Shown here piece after piece: positions 46,444-55,140 of a stretch of 64,000 nucleotides of DNA. The stretch is from Streptomyces sp. NBC_01317. Lineage in GTDB: Bacteria; Actinomycetota; Actinomycetes; Streptomycetales; Streptomycetaceae. The DNA lies in NCBI RefSeq assembly GCF_035961655.1, contig NZ_CP108393.1:2959501-3023500 (forward strand), written 5' to 3'. The first letter of the stretch is position 1; each line of letters begins with the position of its first letter. The translations under genes were made by a program, and so were the position numbers. The notes below the pieces were generated by a model, which saw nothing but the letters and a program-made list of their open reading frames with translations, was not told the DNA's origin and searched no databases.

Positions 46444-47628
46444 ATGGTCATGGAACGTAGTCGTCTCGCCGAGGTTCGCATTGGCGACGCCTCGCGACTT
46501 TTTGATGGGCGTCGCCTGACGCTAGCGCGTCAGCTTGCGGGCCTCCGCAAGAATGCGCTAGCGGCTCAGATCGACAAGAGCCCCACCGCAGTGGCCGCCT
46601 ACGAGAGCAACTCCAAGCGCCCAGCGCCAGCCACGGTGGCGCAGCTGTGTCTGACACTCGGCGTTGACCCATCGTTTTTCCTCCCGGGACCGCAGCGATC
46701 CGAAGCGGGTGGGGCAATTCCCCACTTCAGATCGCTGCGGTCAACATCACAACTGGCCCGCGATCAAGCTCTTGCCTACGGGATGGTCGCCAGCGATGTC
46801 GGCTCCGCCCTGGAAAGGCACGTGGAGTTCCCCAATCCTGATATCCCCCGACTGAGCGTCGACGTCGACGATGAAGACACGGACCTACCTGAGCAAGCAG
46901 CACGACTGCTCCGAAAGCACTGGGATGTTCCTCATGGCCCGATCGGCCACTTGGTCAGGATGGCAGAAAATCGCGGCATCCTCATCATCTACAGCCCCAT
47001 TCAGACTGCCGCAGTGGACGCATATTCGTTTGAGGCGGGCACACGCCCAACTGTCATCCTAAATCCAGCGAAAAATGACTATTTTCGGCAGCGATTTGAT
47101 GTTGCACACGAGATTGGCCACCTTGTGATGCATGTCGACTCGGAACCTGGCGACCGAATTACCGAGAATCAAGCACATCAGTTTGCGGCAGAACTACTGA
47201 TGCCCGCCGAAGAAATGCGTGAAGCGCTTCCATCGAAGGCGGACTGGCGAGCCCTTAGCGCGCTGAAGGAAGAATGGAACGTCAGTCTCCAAGCTCTCCT
47301 CTACCGATCACGGCAGTTGGGAGTAATTGGCGACGTTACGTACAGAAACGCCATGCTCTACCTGTCGTCAAAGGGATGGCGCCGCCGCGAGCCCGGCGTG
47401 ATGCCGGTTACCGAGCAGCCGTCACTTTTCCCAAGAGCGGTAGAGATTCTGGGACAAGTAGGCATAGGGGAAGATGTTTTGGCCAGAGAAGCCCGTGTGC
47501 CTCTGGATCTGTTCCGAGTTGTCGCATCGAGGTTCCCGATCTGGGAAAATCCCCGAACCGTGGAGCTCGACCAAGAAGCTACTCTTCCTGCAGGTGTTGT
47601 GTCTCTCTTCGGATCGAGCTCGAAGTGA
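46444..47628 (+). CDS. XRE-family regulator fused to ImmA/IrrE-type metallopeptidase
   Basis: 394 residues from ATG 46444 (ATG 46453 is an alternative). Residues ~20-85 are a Cro/CI helix-turn-helix (LTLARQLAGLRKNALAAQID, KSPTAVAAYESNSKRPAPAT). Residues ~150-290 are the COG2856-type peptidase with the zinc motif DVAHEIGHLVMH (His222 and His226), NQAHQFAAELLMP supplying the third ligand Glu, and WNVSLQALLYRSRQLGVI. Proteins of this kind cleave a partner repressor or toxin on a signal, as ImmA does to ImmR in ICEBs1, and act as antitoxins in some pairs. The co-operonic unknown gene upstream is the natural partner. Low-GC codon use sets it apart from neighbours. Confidence 0.9.
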   Translation: MVMERSRLAEVRIGDASRLFDGRRLTLARQLAGLRKNALAAQIDKSPTAVAAYESNSKRPAPATVAQLCLTLGVDPSFFLPGPQRSEAGGAIPHFRSLRSTSQLARDQALAYGMVASDVGSALERHVEFPNPDIPRLSVDVDDEDTDLPEQAARLLRKHWDVPHGPIGHLVRMAENRGILIIYSPIQTAAVDAYSFEAGTRPTVILNPAKNDYFRQRFDVAHEIGHLVMHVDSEPGDRITENQAHQFAAELLMPAEEMREALPSKADWRALSALKEEWNVSLQALLYRSRQLGVIGDVTYRNAMLYLSSKGWRRREPGVMPVTEQPSLFPRAVEILGQVGIGEDVLAREARVPLDLFRVVASRFPIWENPRTVELDQEATLPAGVVSLFGSSSK

Positions 47629-47660
47629 AGCCACAGCCATAGCTCACGGCTGACTCAGTC

Positions 47661-48188
47661 TCACCAGCCGTTCAGGGATACCCCTGCGCCACCCACCAAG
47701 TAGTGGTTGAGGGCGCTGGCCGTGGTGTCCACGAACGCATCGGGGATGGCGTTGGCATCGATCCAGCGGACCTGGGAGTGCTTGCGGGGTTCGCGGTTTT
47801 CGGGTTCGCCGGTCCATTCGTGGGCGGCGAAGACGACGGTGAGGAAGCCGTTGGGGGCCTCGACGCCCCAGGCGCCGTGGATGATGTGGGCGACCTTGAG
47901 GGACTCGGGCTTCACCGTGAGGCCGGTCTCCTCGTACAGCTCACGGACGGCCGTCTCGGTGATCGGTTCGCCCGGTTCGCTCTTGCCGACGGGCAGATCC
48001 CACATCCCCTGGGCGAACTTCGCGTTGTCGCTTCGCTGGAGGAGGACGACGCGGTTCGTGGCCTTGTCGTGGACGATGACGGCCGCGACCAGCAACGTCA
48101 TCGATTCGAGTGCCGGCTTGAGGGCCTTCGGCTGGTCGTCGGTTTGCTGGGCCACTGGGTTCCCTTCGTCGGGCGGGTTGTTGGGCAT
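47661..48188 (-). CDS. NUDIX hydrolase
   Basis: 175 residues. After a disordered ~28-residue N-tail (PNNPPDEGNPVAQQTDDQPK) it reads TLLVAAVIVHDKATNRVVLL QRSDNAKF and holds a complete NUDIX box, GKSEPGEPITETAVRELYEE TGL, with the REx2EE metal ligands. It ends VRWIDANAIPDAFVDTTASA LNHY. It starts 1 bp from the end of the XRE regulator gene and must be co-transcribed with it. A NUDIX protein named Pif confers entry exclusion in the Streptomyces element pSAM2, which makes a role in element immunity worth considering; the sequence itself shows only a pyrophosphohydrolase fold. Confidence 0.88.
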   Translation of the reverse strand: MPNNPPDEGNPVAQQTDDQPKALKPALESMTLLVAAVIVHDKATNRVVLLQRSDNAKFAQGMWDLPVGKSEPGEPITETAVRELYEETGLTVKPESLKVAHIIHGAWGVEAPNGFLTVVFAAHEWTGEPENREPRKHSQVRWIDANAIPDAFVDTTASALNHYLVGGAGVSLNGW

Positions 48189-48189
48189 G

Positions 48190-49539
48190 TTAGGCGAGGG
48201 CTTCGCGGGCTCGGCGCGCGAGATCTGCGGCTCCGGGGACTCGGCGGCGCTGGTAGACCGCGAGGGTGGAGCGGATCGAGGAGATGGCCTTGCGGGTCCG
48301 GTCGGAGGTCATGCCCTCCATGAGGACCAGGGCTTTGGTCCAGGCAGCGACGGCTTCGTCGGCGCGAGCCTGGGCGCCGAGGTCGGCGTGGGTGAGAGCG
48401 TGGACGCGCTTGTACTTCAGGGGGTCCCAGCGGGTGAGGGCGTCGCGGTGCTGCTGCTCGGTGCCGATGTGATCGGCGAGATCGGTCAGGGTACGGGCGG
48501 TGTGGCTGGCCACGGTGCCGGCGGCGGGGCCGCTCACGCGGGAGTAGCTGGGCTGCGGGACGTCGTCCCGCAGTAGAGCGTCCTCGGCCGCGAGCAGGGC
48601 GCGTGCGGCTGATGCGCTCTCCTCCGTGGCCGCGTAGGCGCGGGCATGTGTGATGTGGAGGAGGGCTTCCGTCTGGCCGTCGACGTGGCCGAGGCCCAGG
48701 CGTAGAGCGCCTTCGACAAGATCAACGCAGTGATGGGGCTGCTTGAGGCTCAGCGCCTGGTGGGCGAGGGCGCGCATCATCCAGGCGGCGTGACCATGGG
48801 CGTCGGCTTCGCAGGCGAGCTGGTATCCGACCTGGTAGTAGCGCTGGGCGGCGCCTTCCTGACCGAGATCGTGGTGCTTCCACCCCGCCAGGTAGGCAAG
48901 TTCGGCGACGGCTCCGAAGGCGGCCCCGCGTAAGACTTCGCTGGGGAAGCGCCCGCGCAGCATAGGGGCGGCGGTGTCGGCGAGATACGCGCAGACGGTG
49001 GTCAGACCGTGCCCGCCGCCGAGGCGTTCGTCGGCGGCGCTGAAGGCGGTGGTGATCTGGCGTACGACGTCCACGTCCTCCGCGCCGACCAGGGACGTGC
49101 CGGTGCGGGCGCGGAGCATGCGGGCTGTGGCCTCGTGGTCGTGGCTGAGCGGCATGGCGACGCCGGCGGTGGTGAAGGCTGCGATGGCGAGGAAGCGGCG
49201 GCGTTCGACGTCGGCGCGGCCCAGGTCGGTGACGGCGAGGACCGGATCGGCCTCCACTGGCTCTTCGGCGTCACCAGCATGCAGACCGATCTCGGTCCGG
49301 GTGATCGGGCGTCCTGCTCGGCGGGTCAGCGCCTCGGCCAGGTACTGACCCACCTGTCCTGAAGGGGCGCGGGTGCCGTTCACCCAGTGCGAGACGGCCG
49401 ATTTGTTGGTCTGGAGCATCTCGCCGTTCTCGGCGGCCACGCGACGCACGTCTCTTGCGAGCGCCTCGTAGGTGCATCCGGCCGCGTCGATGGCATCCCG
49501 CAGGCGGGAGTTGGCCTCTCTCTGCGCCGCCACGACCAC
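48190..49539 (-). CDS. XRE-family regulator with TPR-like C-terminus
   Basis: 449 residues from GTG 49539. Residues ~8-75 are a helix-turn-helix (NSRLRDAIDAAGCTYEALAR, then NKSAVSHWVNGTRAPSGQVG). A linker RRRFLAIAAFTTAGVAMPL follows, then ~300 residues of helical pairs (AELAYLAGWKHHDLGQEGAA, AWMMRALAHQALSLKQPHHC, ALLHITHARAYAATEESASA) of tetratricopeptide type. This is the common Streptomyces XRE-TPR regulator class, which may sense peptides or small molecules through the TPR part. It is co-transcribed with the NUDIX gene and divergent (218 bp) from the gene set at 49758-52749, which it probably controls. Confidence 0.85.
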   Translation of the reverse strand: MVVAAQREANSRLRDAIDAAGCTYEALARDVRRVAAENGEMLQTNKSAVSHWVNGTRAPSGQVGQYLAEALTRRAGRPITRTEIGLHAGDAEEPVEADPVLAVTDLGRADVERRRFLAIAAFTTAGVAMPLSHDHEATARMLRARTGTSLVGAEDVDVVRQITTAFSAADERLGGGHGLTTVCAYLADTAAPMLRGRFPSEVLRGAAFGAVAELAYLAGWKHHDLGQEGAAQRYYQVGYQLACEADAHGHAAWMMRALAHQALSLKQPHHCVDLVEGALRLGLGHVDGQTEALLHITHARAYAATEESASAARALLAAEDALLRDDVPQPSYSRVSGPAAGTVASHTARTLTDLADHIGTEQQHRDALTRWDPLKYKRVHALTHADLGAQARADEAVAAWTKALVLMEGMTSDRTRKAISSIRSTLAVYQRRRVPGAADLARRAREALA

Positions 49540-49757
49540 CTCCGACCTGGAGCTGTAAACCGCGTATACCGCTTCAACTGCCTCCTACCGTACCCACTGA
49601 GCGTGACCAACGGTTCACTTATCAGCAGCCGCCCGGAACGGCGTGACCGTGATCCAGGCTCCCCTCTTGGTCCGGGCGGCACCCCGAAGTTCCGTACGCC
49701 CATGCCGGGTTCTGGCACTCCTGTGTCCGGACCCGGCCGATCAGAGACGGAGACACG

Positions 49758-50507
49758 GTGACCACCATCGACACCACGGCCATCACGGTCGAGCTGCCCG
49801 AGGCGTTCGACCCGCGCTGGAGCCGCCTGCCCGGCATCCAGGTCGACGGCCGGCGCATCACCATAGACCCGGCCGAGTACTTCTTCCGCTTCGAGTCGAA
49901 CACCTGGCTCGTCGCCGACTGGGAGCTGGTCAAGACCCAGCTCCTGGAGGTGAACGAGACGACCGAGAGCGCGGTCGAGCAGCTCGCGCTCGACTTCACC
50001 AAGCACCACGGAGAGGCCACGTCCGACGCGGCCCGCGTGCTGGCCACCGCGTACGAGGTGTACGCGTACCTGTTCCGTGACGAGCACCTCGCCGGCCTCG
50101 GTCTCCCGCAGATCACCGCCGACCACCTGCGGATGCTCCGTGAGGCGGCCACGCTGATGGCGCTCAACAAGGTCGAGCTGGACGGGCACATCTCCAACGT
50201 CGGTCCGTGCTGGTTCTTCCCCGCCGCCACCTCCGTCGTCTTCGACCTGGACGACGAGTTGGGCGGGATGCTCGACGAGGTCTATCACGGCGGCTGGTTC
50301 AACGAGCACCGGCGGATTGAGTCGATCAAGGCCCACGCCGCGCTCGGGGGACGGCTCGTGCACGGCTGCCAGTCCGTGCCGGACCAGTCCGGCGGCGTGG
50401 TCGCACCCTACGGTGCCTCGATGGCCAGGTTCCGTGACGACCTCGCCGCGTTCAAGGCGGGCTGGATCGAGCAGGTCTACGCCCACCGCGTGAACCCCGC
50501 CGCGTAA
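49758..50507 (+). CDS. Unknown Streptomyces protein, first gene of APH/methyltransferase/HAD set
   Basis: 249 residues from GTG 49758, 6 bases after GACGGAGACACG. No family recognised. It reads LPEAFDPRWSRLPGIQVDGR, ITIDPAEYFFRFESNTWLVA DWELVKTQLL, LLREAATLMALNKVELDGHI-like helices, and VGPCWFFPAATSVVFDLDDE. There is one Cys-Trp-Phe-Phe stretch, no signal peptide and no membrane segment. It is acidic and well ordered throughout. It leads four same-strand genes with gaps of 75, 1 and 15 bp, which suggests one functional unit, opposite the XRE-TPR/NUDIX pair. Confidence 0.75.
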   Translation: MTTIDTTAITVELPEAFDPRWSRLPGIQVDGRRITIDPAEYFFRFESNTWLVADWELVKTQLLEVNETTESAVEQLALDFTKHHGEATSDAARVLATAYEVYAYLFRDEHLAGLGLPQITADHLRMLREAATLMALNKVELDGHISNVGPCWFFPAATSVVFDLDDELGGMLDEVYHGGWFNEHRRIESIKAHAALGGRLVHGCQSVPDQSGGVVAPYGASMARFRDDLAAFKAGWIEQVYAHRVNPAA

Positions 50508-50582
50508 CCCACCCGATCAGGCTCCGGGGCGGGCCGGCCTCCCTCGCCCGCTCCGGACGCCACCATCCCCCGGAGCCCTCAC

Positions 50583-51494
50583 ATGACCACGAACCCCAGC
50601 GCCGAACTCCTCGACAACCTGCTCACCGCGACCGGCCAGCCCACTGCCCGACGGGAGGAGGTACGGGTGTGGTCGATGTCCGGAGTCGAGCGAGTCACCT
50701 TCCCCGACGGCTCCACGGCCATCTTCAAGTACGCCAAGAAGCCCTTCGACAGCGAGGACCAAGCCCTCCGCCTCGCCCACACGCTCGGCGTCCCCGTCCC
50801 CCAGATCCACGGTTCCGCCATGATCGACGGCTGGCTCGGCATGCTCATGGAGGACCTCGGGCCGTCCGCCCGCGAGGCCGATGACCTCGATGGCGTCGCT
50901 GCGGCGGTGGTCCTGCACAGCACCCGTACGGCTTCCGCCCTGCCGGTTCTCGACCGGGAACGGCTCCGTACGCTGCCCGTCCGAGCGCTGGAACATCTCG
51001 AACGGCTGCGTAAGGCCGACCGATGGCAGGACACCCACGACGTTGAGGACGCGCTCGACCGGGTCGCCGAGGCCGCCGAATCCCGCTCGGCCGGAGCGAC
51101 GCTGGCACCCTTCGGATGGGTGCACTCGGAGTTCCACTCCACCAGCCTCCACATCGGCGAGCGCGGGTGGCGACTGCTCGACTTCGCCCGCGCCTTCACT
51201 GGCCCCGGCCTGCTCGACCTCGCCAGCTGGCACGGGACCATCGAGCCCCCGCATCCCCTGCGGCTGCGCGTCTTCCTGGAGCAGTACGTCGTCGCCGGCG
51301 GCACCCCGGATGCGCTCGCCTCGCGGGGCGGGCTGACCGCCGAGAACTGGGCGCTGGGCTGGCACCGCATGTGGGCCGTCGAGTGGTTCATGGAGCAGGC
51401 GGTTCGCTGGATCAACGACCCGGCGACCGACCTCGGCTACATCAAGGTCGTCCGCCGCCACCTCACCGACGTGCTCCACCTCCTGGAGATCTGA
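50583..51494 (+). CDS. Aminoglycoside-phosphotransferase-fold kinase, degenerate catalytic loop
   Basis: 303 residues. The N-lobe reads VWSMSGVERVTFPDGSTAIF KYAKKPF, with a likely ATP-binding Lys, then LAHTLGVPVPQIHGSAMIDG WLGMLMEDLG as in APH/ChoK proteins. The Brenner loop, normally HGDxxxxN, reads HSEFHSTSLHIG (~residues 180-191), so catalytic Asp is Glu and Asn is Ser. The metal Asp survives in RLLDFARAFTGPGLLDLAS. Activity is therefore doubtful; it may be a pseudokinase or use altered chemistry. The C-lobe ends normally. It is one base from the next gene's start, so it is co-translated with the methyltransferase. Confidence 0.8.
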   Translation: MTTNPSAELLDNLLTATGQPTARREEVRVWSMSGVERVTFPDGSTAIFKYAKKPFDSEDQALRLAHTLGVPVPQIHGSAMIDGWLGMLMEDLGPSAREADDLDGVAAAVVLHSTRTASALPVLDRERLRTLPVRALEHLERLRKADRWQDTHDVEDALDRVAEAAESRSAGATLAPFGWVHSEFHSTSLHIGERGWRLLDFARAFTGPGLLDLASWHGTIEPPHPLRLRVFLEQYVVAGGTPDALASRGGLTAENWALGWHRMWAVEWFMEQAVRWINDPATDLGYIKVVRRHLTDVLHLLEI

Positions 51495-51495
51495 C

Positions 51496-52188
51496 GTGCT
51501 CGCCCAGACCTCGCCGTGGCACGCCCACGCCATCCAGCGCACCGCCGCCGGGCTCGCCGAACCCTTGGCCGTGCCCGCCCGGATGGAATGGACCACGAGA
51601 CCAGGCCAAGGCCCCGCCGCCGAGATCCTCGGCCCGGACCTGCGCGGCAAGCGGCTCCTGGAACTCGGCTGCGGCCCCGGCCACAACGCCGCCCACCTCG
51701 CCACCCGCCACGGTGCTCACGTCACCGGCGTCGACTTCGTCGGCCTCCAGGTCCGCCGCGCCCGCTCCCACTACGGACGACTGAACAACCTCGGCTTCGT
51801 CGCCGGGCACGCTCTGCACTATCTGCACGCCTCCGACGAGCAGTTCGACGCGATCTACTCCGTCTTCGGCGCCGTGGGACTCGTCGCTCCCGAGCTCCTG
51901 CTGGCAGCCATCGCTCAACGCCTCAAGCCCGGTCGGGTGCTCGCCTTCTCCGTTCCGCACCCGCAGCGCGGTGGCCGCGGCGTCTCCGGCGATGACCGGC
52001 CTCGCCGCGACTTCGTCACCCTGCCCGACGGCACCCGTCTCCCCATCGCCCGCTGGGAGTTTGACGGCGCCCGCTGGGAGCGGCACCTCGGCCGGGCTGG
52101 CTTCCGCCTCACCTCCGCACAGGAATTCCACGACCTTCGCATGGGCCGCTCGCCCGCCACCCAGCTGATCCGCGCCCACAAGCTCTGA
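51496..52188 (+). CDS. Class I SAM-dependent methyltransferase
   Basis: 230 residues from GTG 51496, directly after the kinase stop. Motif I is LLELGCGPGHNAAHLATRHG (~residues 54-73), with VTGVDFVGLQVRRAR giving the acidic end of strand 2, FDAIYSVFGAVGLV for motif IV and LKPGRVLAFSVPHP for post-motif. These are the standard Rossmann features of small-molecule methyltransferases (Methyltransf_11/25 type). The substrate is unknown. The C-terminus is basic (MGRSPATQLIRAHKL). The gene belongs to the four-gene set from 49758; the pairing with APH- and HAD-type proteins suggests modification of a small metabolite. Confidence 0.88.
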   Translation: MLAQTSPWHAHAIQRTAAGLAEPLAVPARMEWTTRPGQGPAAEILGPDLRGKRLLELGCGPGHNAAHLATRHGAHVTGVDFVGLQVRRARSHYGRLNNLGFVAGHALHYLHASDEQFDAIYSVFGAVGLVAPELLLAAIAQRLKPGRVLAFSVPHPQRGGRGVSGDDRPRRDFVTLPDGTRLPIARWEFDGARWERHLGRAGFRLTSAQEFHDLRMGRSPATQLIRAHKL

Positions 52189-52203
52189 CCGCTGGAGGAA
52201 CCG

Positions 52204-52749
52204 ATGCGCCCGCCCTACCTGCTCCTCGACGTCGACGGCGTCCTCATACCCTTCCCCGCCGCAGACGGCTCGACCCCGGCCACCCACACCCGGCACGACG
52301 TCGTTCCGGCCGGCCGAAACGCCGACAACCCTGTCACCGTCTGGCTCGACCCCGAGCACGGCCGCCTGCTCCTGGACGTCATCAGCACCGGCCTGTTCAC
52401 CCCGGTCTGGTGCACCAGCTGGCGGCAGGACGCCACCACTCTCATCGGACCCCTCCTGGGTCTGCCAGACCTGCCACACGTCGATCTCCCACGCCCACAG
52501 ATCACCACCAGCCATCCCAACGGCTACCTCTGGAAACGCGACCACGTCGACGCCTGGCTGGGGGAGGCCCCCGCCGTCTGGATCGACGACGACTTCACCG
52601 ATCTCGACCACATCTGGGCGGAGGATCGCGCCGCCTGCGGAACGGCGACCCTCCTCGTGCAGCCCGACCCACACCTTGGCTTGCAGCCCGACCACCTGAC
52701 CGAGGTCACGAAGTGGGTCGCGCGGCTGTCCGCAGCCCATGCCGCCTGA
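52204..52749 (+). CDS. HAD-superfamily hydrolase
   Basis: 181 residues from ATG 52204, with GGAGGAACCG just ahead. Motif I is [12 protein letters not shown] (nucleophile Asp9, acid Asp11), motif II Thr in [10 protein letters not shown], motif III Lys in [12 protein letters not shown] and motif IV Asp pair in [11 protein letters not shown]. All four HAD motifs are present, so it should be an active phosphohydrolase. There is no large cap insertion, placing it among the small-cap or C0 members. It is the last gene of the four-gene set and is followed by a strong hairpin at 52753. Confidence 0.85.
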   Translation: MRPPYLLLDVDGVLIPFPAADGSTPATHTRHDVVPAGRNADNPVTVWLDPEHGRLLLDVISTGLFTPVWCTSWRQDATTLIGPLLGLPDLPHVDLPRPQITTSHPNGYLWKRDHVDAWLGEAPAVWIDDDFTDLDHIWAEDRAACGTATLLVQPDPHLGLQPDHLTEVTKWVARLSAAHAA

Positions 52750-52752
52750 CGA

Positions 52753-52789
52753 CTGATGCCCTCGCTGCCACGAGCAGCGAGGGCATCAG
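52753..52789 (+). terminator. Strong hairpin after the HAD gene
   Basis: A perfect 15-bp stem, CTGATGCCCTCGCTG / CAGCGAGGGCATCAG, with a 7-nt loop, 3 bases past the stop codon. It ends the four-gene transcript. Confidence 0.85.
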
Positions 52790-52964
52790 GGTGGCGGTGG
52801 GCTCTGCCTGCATGGGCGTCGTTCAGTTTCTGAACGAGATGGCAGCGAACCAAGGCCCCGAAGCTAAGGGGGAAAGGTGCACGTCAAGGGGGTGGCAGGA
52901 TCAGCGTCCTAACACCACACATCGGCGCTGTGAACTGGGCATCTTTGCGAGTCCACGGTCCACG

Positions 52965-53147
52965 TCATCTTGATTGTTCCAGGTGTCGTGTCATTCCCCT
53001 GGGGCGGTGCCTTGAGAGGGGTGCTTCTCCTGGGCGGGCCGCCTGTTCCTCGCGGAGCTTCTTTAGCGCTTCTTGGAGCCGACCGCGTTCGTTCTCGATC
53101 TCGTCCAGCCGAACGGCGTCGTAAAGGGCCGCGGCTACACTCCGACT
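52965..53147 (-). pseudogene. Possible 3' remnant of a coiled-coil protein gene
   Basis: Between the terminator at 52753 and the small gene at 53150 the plus strand has no convincing gene. On the minus strand a 61-codon open stretch without a start codon reads [20 protein letters not shown] then [20 protein letters not shown], ending at TGA 52965. The coiled-coil character and codon bias suggest the tail of a lost gene, bounded upstream by an in-frame TGA at 53148. This is weak evidence. The rest of the ~400-bp gap holds nothing I recognise. Confidence 0.35.
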
Positions 53148-53149
53148 TC

Positions 53150-53371
53150 ATGACGACGATCTACAAGACCCAGGAGTGGAAAGGCCACGGGAAGCAGAAC
53201 TACTACTGGAACGAGTACAGGCTCGAAGGCGACACCGTCGTCAAGTACAAGTGCCACCGGCAGAAGTTCTTCGACGGCGATGAGAACACCTGGCAGGAGG
53301 ACGAATCGTTCCAGGAGTCCTGGGGACTTGACGAGCCGAGCATGCCCGACTGGCTGAGGCGGTATCTCTGA
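53150..53371 (+). CDS. Small hypothetical protein
   Basis: 73 residues from ATG 53150: [20 protein letters not shown], then [20 protein letters not shown], an acidic [20 protein letters not shown] and the ending [12 protein letters not shown]. It is unusually rich in aromatic residues and alternates strands, so it should fold as a small beta-protein. It has no signal peptide and no known family. The reading is compositionally very different from random Streptomyces frames (many Tyr, Lys and Asn), which is why I accept it. It converges on the relaxase gene (72 bp apart). It probably belongs to the mobile element backbone. Confidence 0.7.
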   Translation: MTTIYKTQEWKGHGKQNYYWNEYRLEGDTVVKYKCHRQKFFDGDENTWQEDESFQESWGLDEPSMPDWLRRYL

Positions 53372-53442
53372 TCGCACCCGTACCCCTGTAGCGCTGGAAC
53401 GTACCCTCGCCACGCCTTGTGACGAGGGCATCTGACGGAGGG

Positions 53443-55140
53443 TTAGCGGTGCCGAATGCGCTCTTCGGGCCTTGTGGCCCTTGGTGTGGCCGGAGAGTGT
53501 GGCGTGGCGGACATGGGCGGCATTCCGCCGATCGTGCTTCGGCTGCGAGCGGCTTGCGTTCGCCGGTTCGGCTGAGCCGTGATGCGCCAGTTGAGGACCT
53601 CGGAGAGGTGCTCGGCGCTGTCGAGTTCCCACTGGGTGCCCACCTCGGCCAAGAGGCGTCGGGTGTTGTGGCCAGCGGTTTCGGCGTGGGCGAGGGTTGT
53701 GGTCAAGGCGGTCCAAGCGGGGTCGGCGAGGATCCGGTCGGCGTGGTCGGGGAGGGCCGCGCGGAGGTCCCGCTCGAAGCGGCGGGCGGTCTCGGCTCGT
53801 GGTGCGTGGCGGGTCAACTCTGCCAGGACGGGTGCGGCGGCCTGCTGGTAGCCGGCCTGGAGGTGGCGGAAGGCTTCGTCGGCTGCTGCGGCTTGCTGTT
53901 GGTGGCCGCGCTGCTCGTGCCACTTCGCGGCGGCTCGGGCCAGGTACACGGTGGCGAAGAGCAGGGCGATGGCGAGTCCGCCAGGTTTGTTGGAGGCGTA
54001 GGCGAGTTCCTTGGCGGCTTGGCGCAGAGCGTGGGCTGCTTCGTGGTCGGCGCGGGTGGCGGAGCGACGGGCGCGGTTGAACGCCGAGGCGGCTGCACGC
54101 AGCTCTGCGCGGTGCGGGCCGGGTGTGGCGCTGGCGATGTTGTAGAGGGCGTCGCCGAAAGCGGCGAGCTGGCCTTGGGCGGCCGCATCGTCATCGGAGT
54201 CGAGGACAGAGTGCGCCGTCTGTATCGCGGCGATGGTGTGCTCCCACGGCTCGCCAGGATCTGCCGCGAACCTGGGGCGGTCGGCTATCTCCTGGTCGGG
54301 GAGACGTTCGCGGAGCCGGTTAACGGAGAGGTCGGGGGCGAGCTTCGAGCCGCCGTACCAGACCGGTTCGCCGGCCGTGTTGGTGTCGCCGGGTGCGGCG
54401 AGGCTGTAGCCGATCACGTCGCCGCTTTCGGGGCCGAGGCGCGTCTTGACCTTGATGCCGAGGGACTGGAGCACGGTGAAGTAGTCGGCCTCCGTGTGCA
54501 CGGCGGCGGCGACCGCGTAAGCCCGCTCGCGCAGCCACTGCCGTGCGGTAACGGTCTGGCCTTGGCGCTCGGCCTTGGCGCGTTCGGCGCCGGTGGGGGT
54601 TCGAGGTGCTGTGAGGTCGCCGGACTTCAGGCGGCGCAGACCGAATTCGGCTTCGATCCTGCGGCACTCGGCCTGGGCCCGTCGGCCGTCCTGGTGGGTG
54701 CGTGGGCGGCGTCCGTCGGCGCGGACGGTGGTGGCCATGATGTGGATGTGATCGTCGGCGTGGCGTACCGCGATCCATCGGCATGCCTTCTCGTCGCCGT
54801 CGGGGGCGATGCCCGTGGCGTGCACGACGCGGCGGGCGACTTCGGCCCACTCGGTGTCGGTGAGGTAGCGGTCGCCGGGGGCGGTGCGGACCGGGCAGTG
54901 CCAGACGTGCTGTGGTGGCTTCTTGCCGCCCAGCTCGCGGGTGCGCAGGTCGACGTGGTGGTCGAGTCGCCTGGCGAGCTGGGAGTAGGTGGCTTCCGGG
55001 GCGCGGCCGGGGTCGGGAGCACCGTTCATGTCCCAGGCGGCGACAATGTGGGGGTTGGTGTGCTCGTCGCGGCGGCCGGGGCCGAAGAGGTAGGCGATCA
55101 GTCCGCGGCTGTCGGAACCGGTGGAGACGTCAGGAACCAT
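53443..55140 (-). CDS. Relaxase/mobilization nuclease (MobA/VirD2-like, MOBP type)
   Basis: 565 residues. Residues ~1-220 carry the relaxase domain: an N-terminal SRGLIAYLFGPGRRDEHTNP with Tyr15 of IAYLF as possible nucleophile, HVWHCPVRTAPGDRYLTDTE, and the metal-binding histidine motif WIAVRHADDHIHIMATTVRA (~residues 124-143). The remainder is a long helical, Ala-rich region, with a central stretch of small residues (KPGGLAIALLFATVYLARAA) that could be a short membrane-associated helix. It should nick an oriT and pilot the strand into a recipient through a helper conjugation machine. Its first 11 bases overlap the MobC stop region, so MobC and relaxase are coupled; the oriT-like repeats lie just upstream of MobC. 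Confidence 0.9.
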   Translation of the reverse strand: MVPDVSTGSDSRGLIAYLFGPGRRDEHTNPHIVAAWDMNGAPDPGRAPEATYSQLARRLDHHVDLRTRELGGKKPPQHVWHCPVRTAPGDRYLTDTEWAEVARRVVHATGIAPDGDEKACRWIAVRHADDHIHIMATTVRADGRRPRTHQDGRRAQAECRRIEAEFGLRRLKSGDLTAPRTPTGAERAKAERQGQTVTARQWLRERAYAVAAAVHTEADYFTVLQSLGIKVKTRLGPESGDVIGYSLAAPGDTNTAGEPVWYGGSKLAPDLSVNRLRERLPDQEIADRPRFAADPGEPWEHTIAAIQTAHSVLDSDDDAAAQGQLAAFGDALYNIASATPGPHRAELRAAASAFNRARRSATRADHEAAHALRQAAKELAYASNKPGGLAIALLFATVYLARAAAKWHEQRGHQQQAAAADEAFRHLQAGYQQAAAPVLAELTRHAPRAETARRFERDLRAALPDHADRILADPAWTALTTTLAHAETAGHNTRRLLAEVGTQWELDSAEHLSEVLNWRITAQPNRRTQAARSRSTIGGMPPMSATPHSPATPRATRPEERIRHR

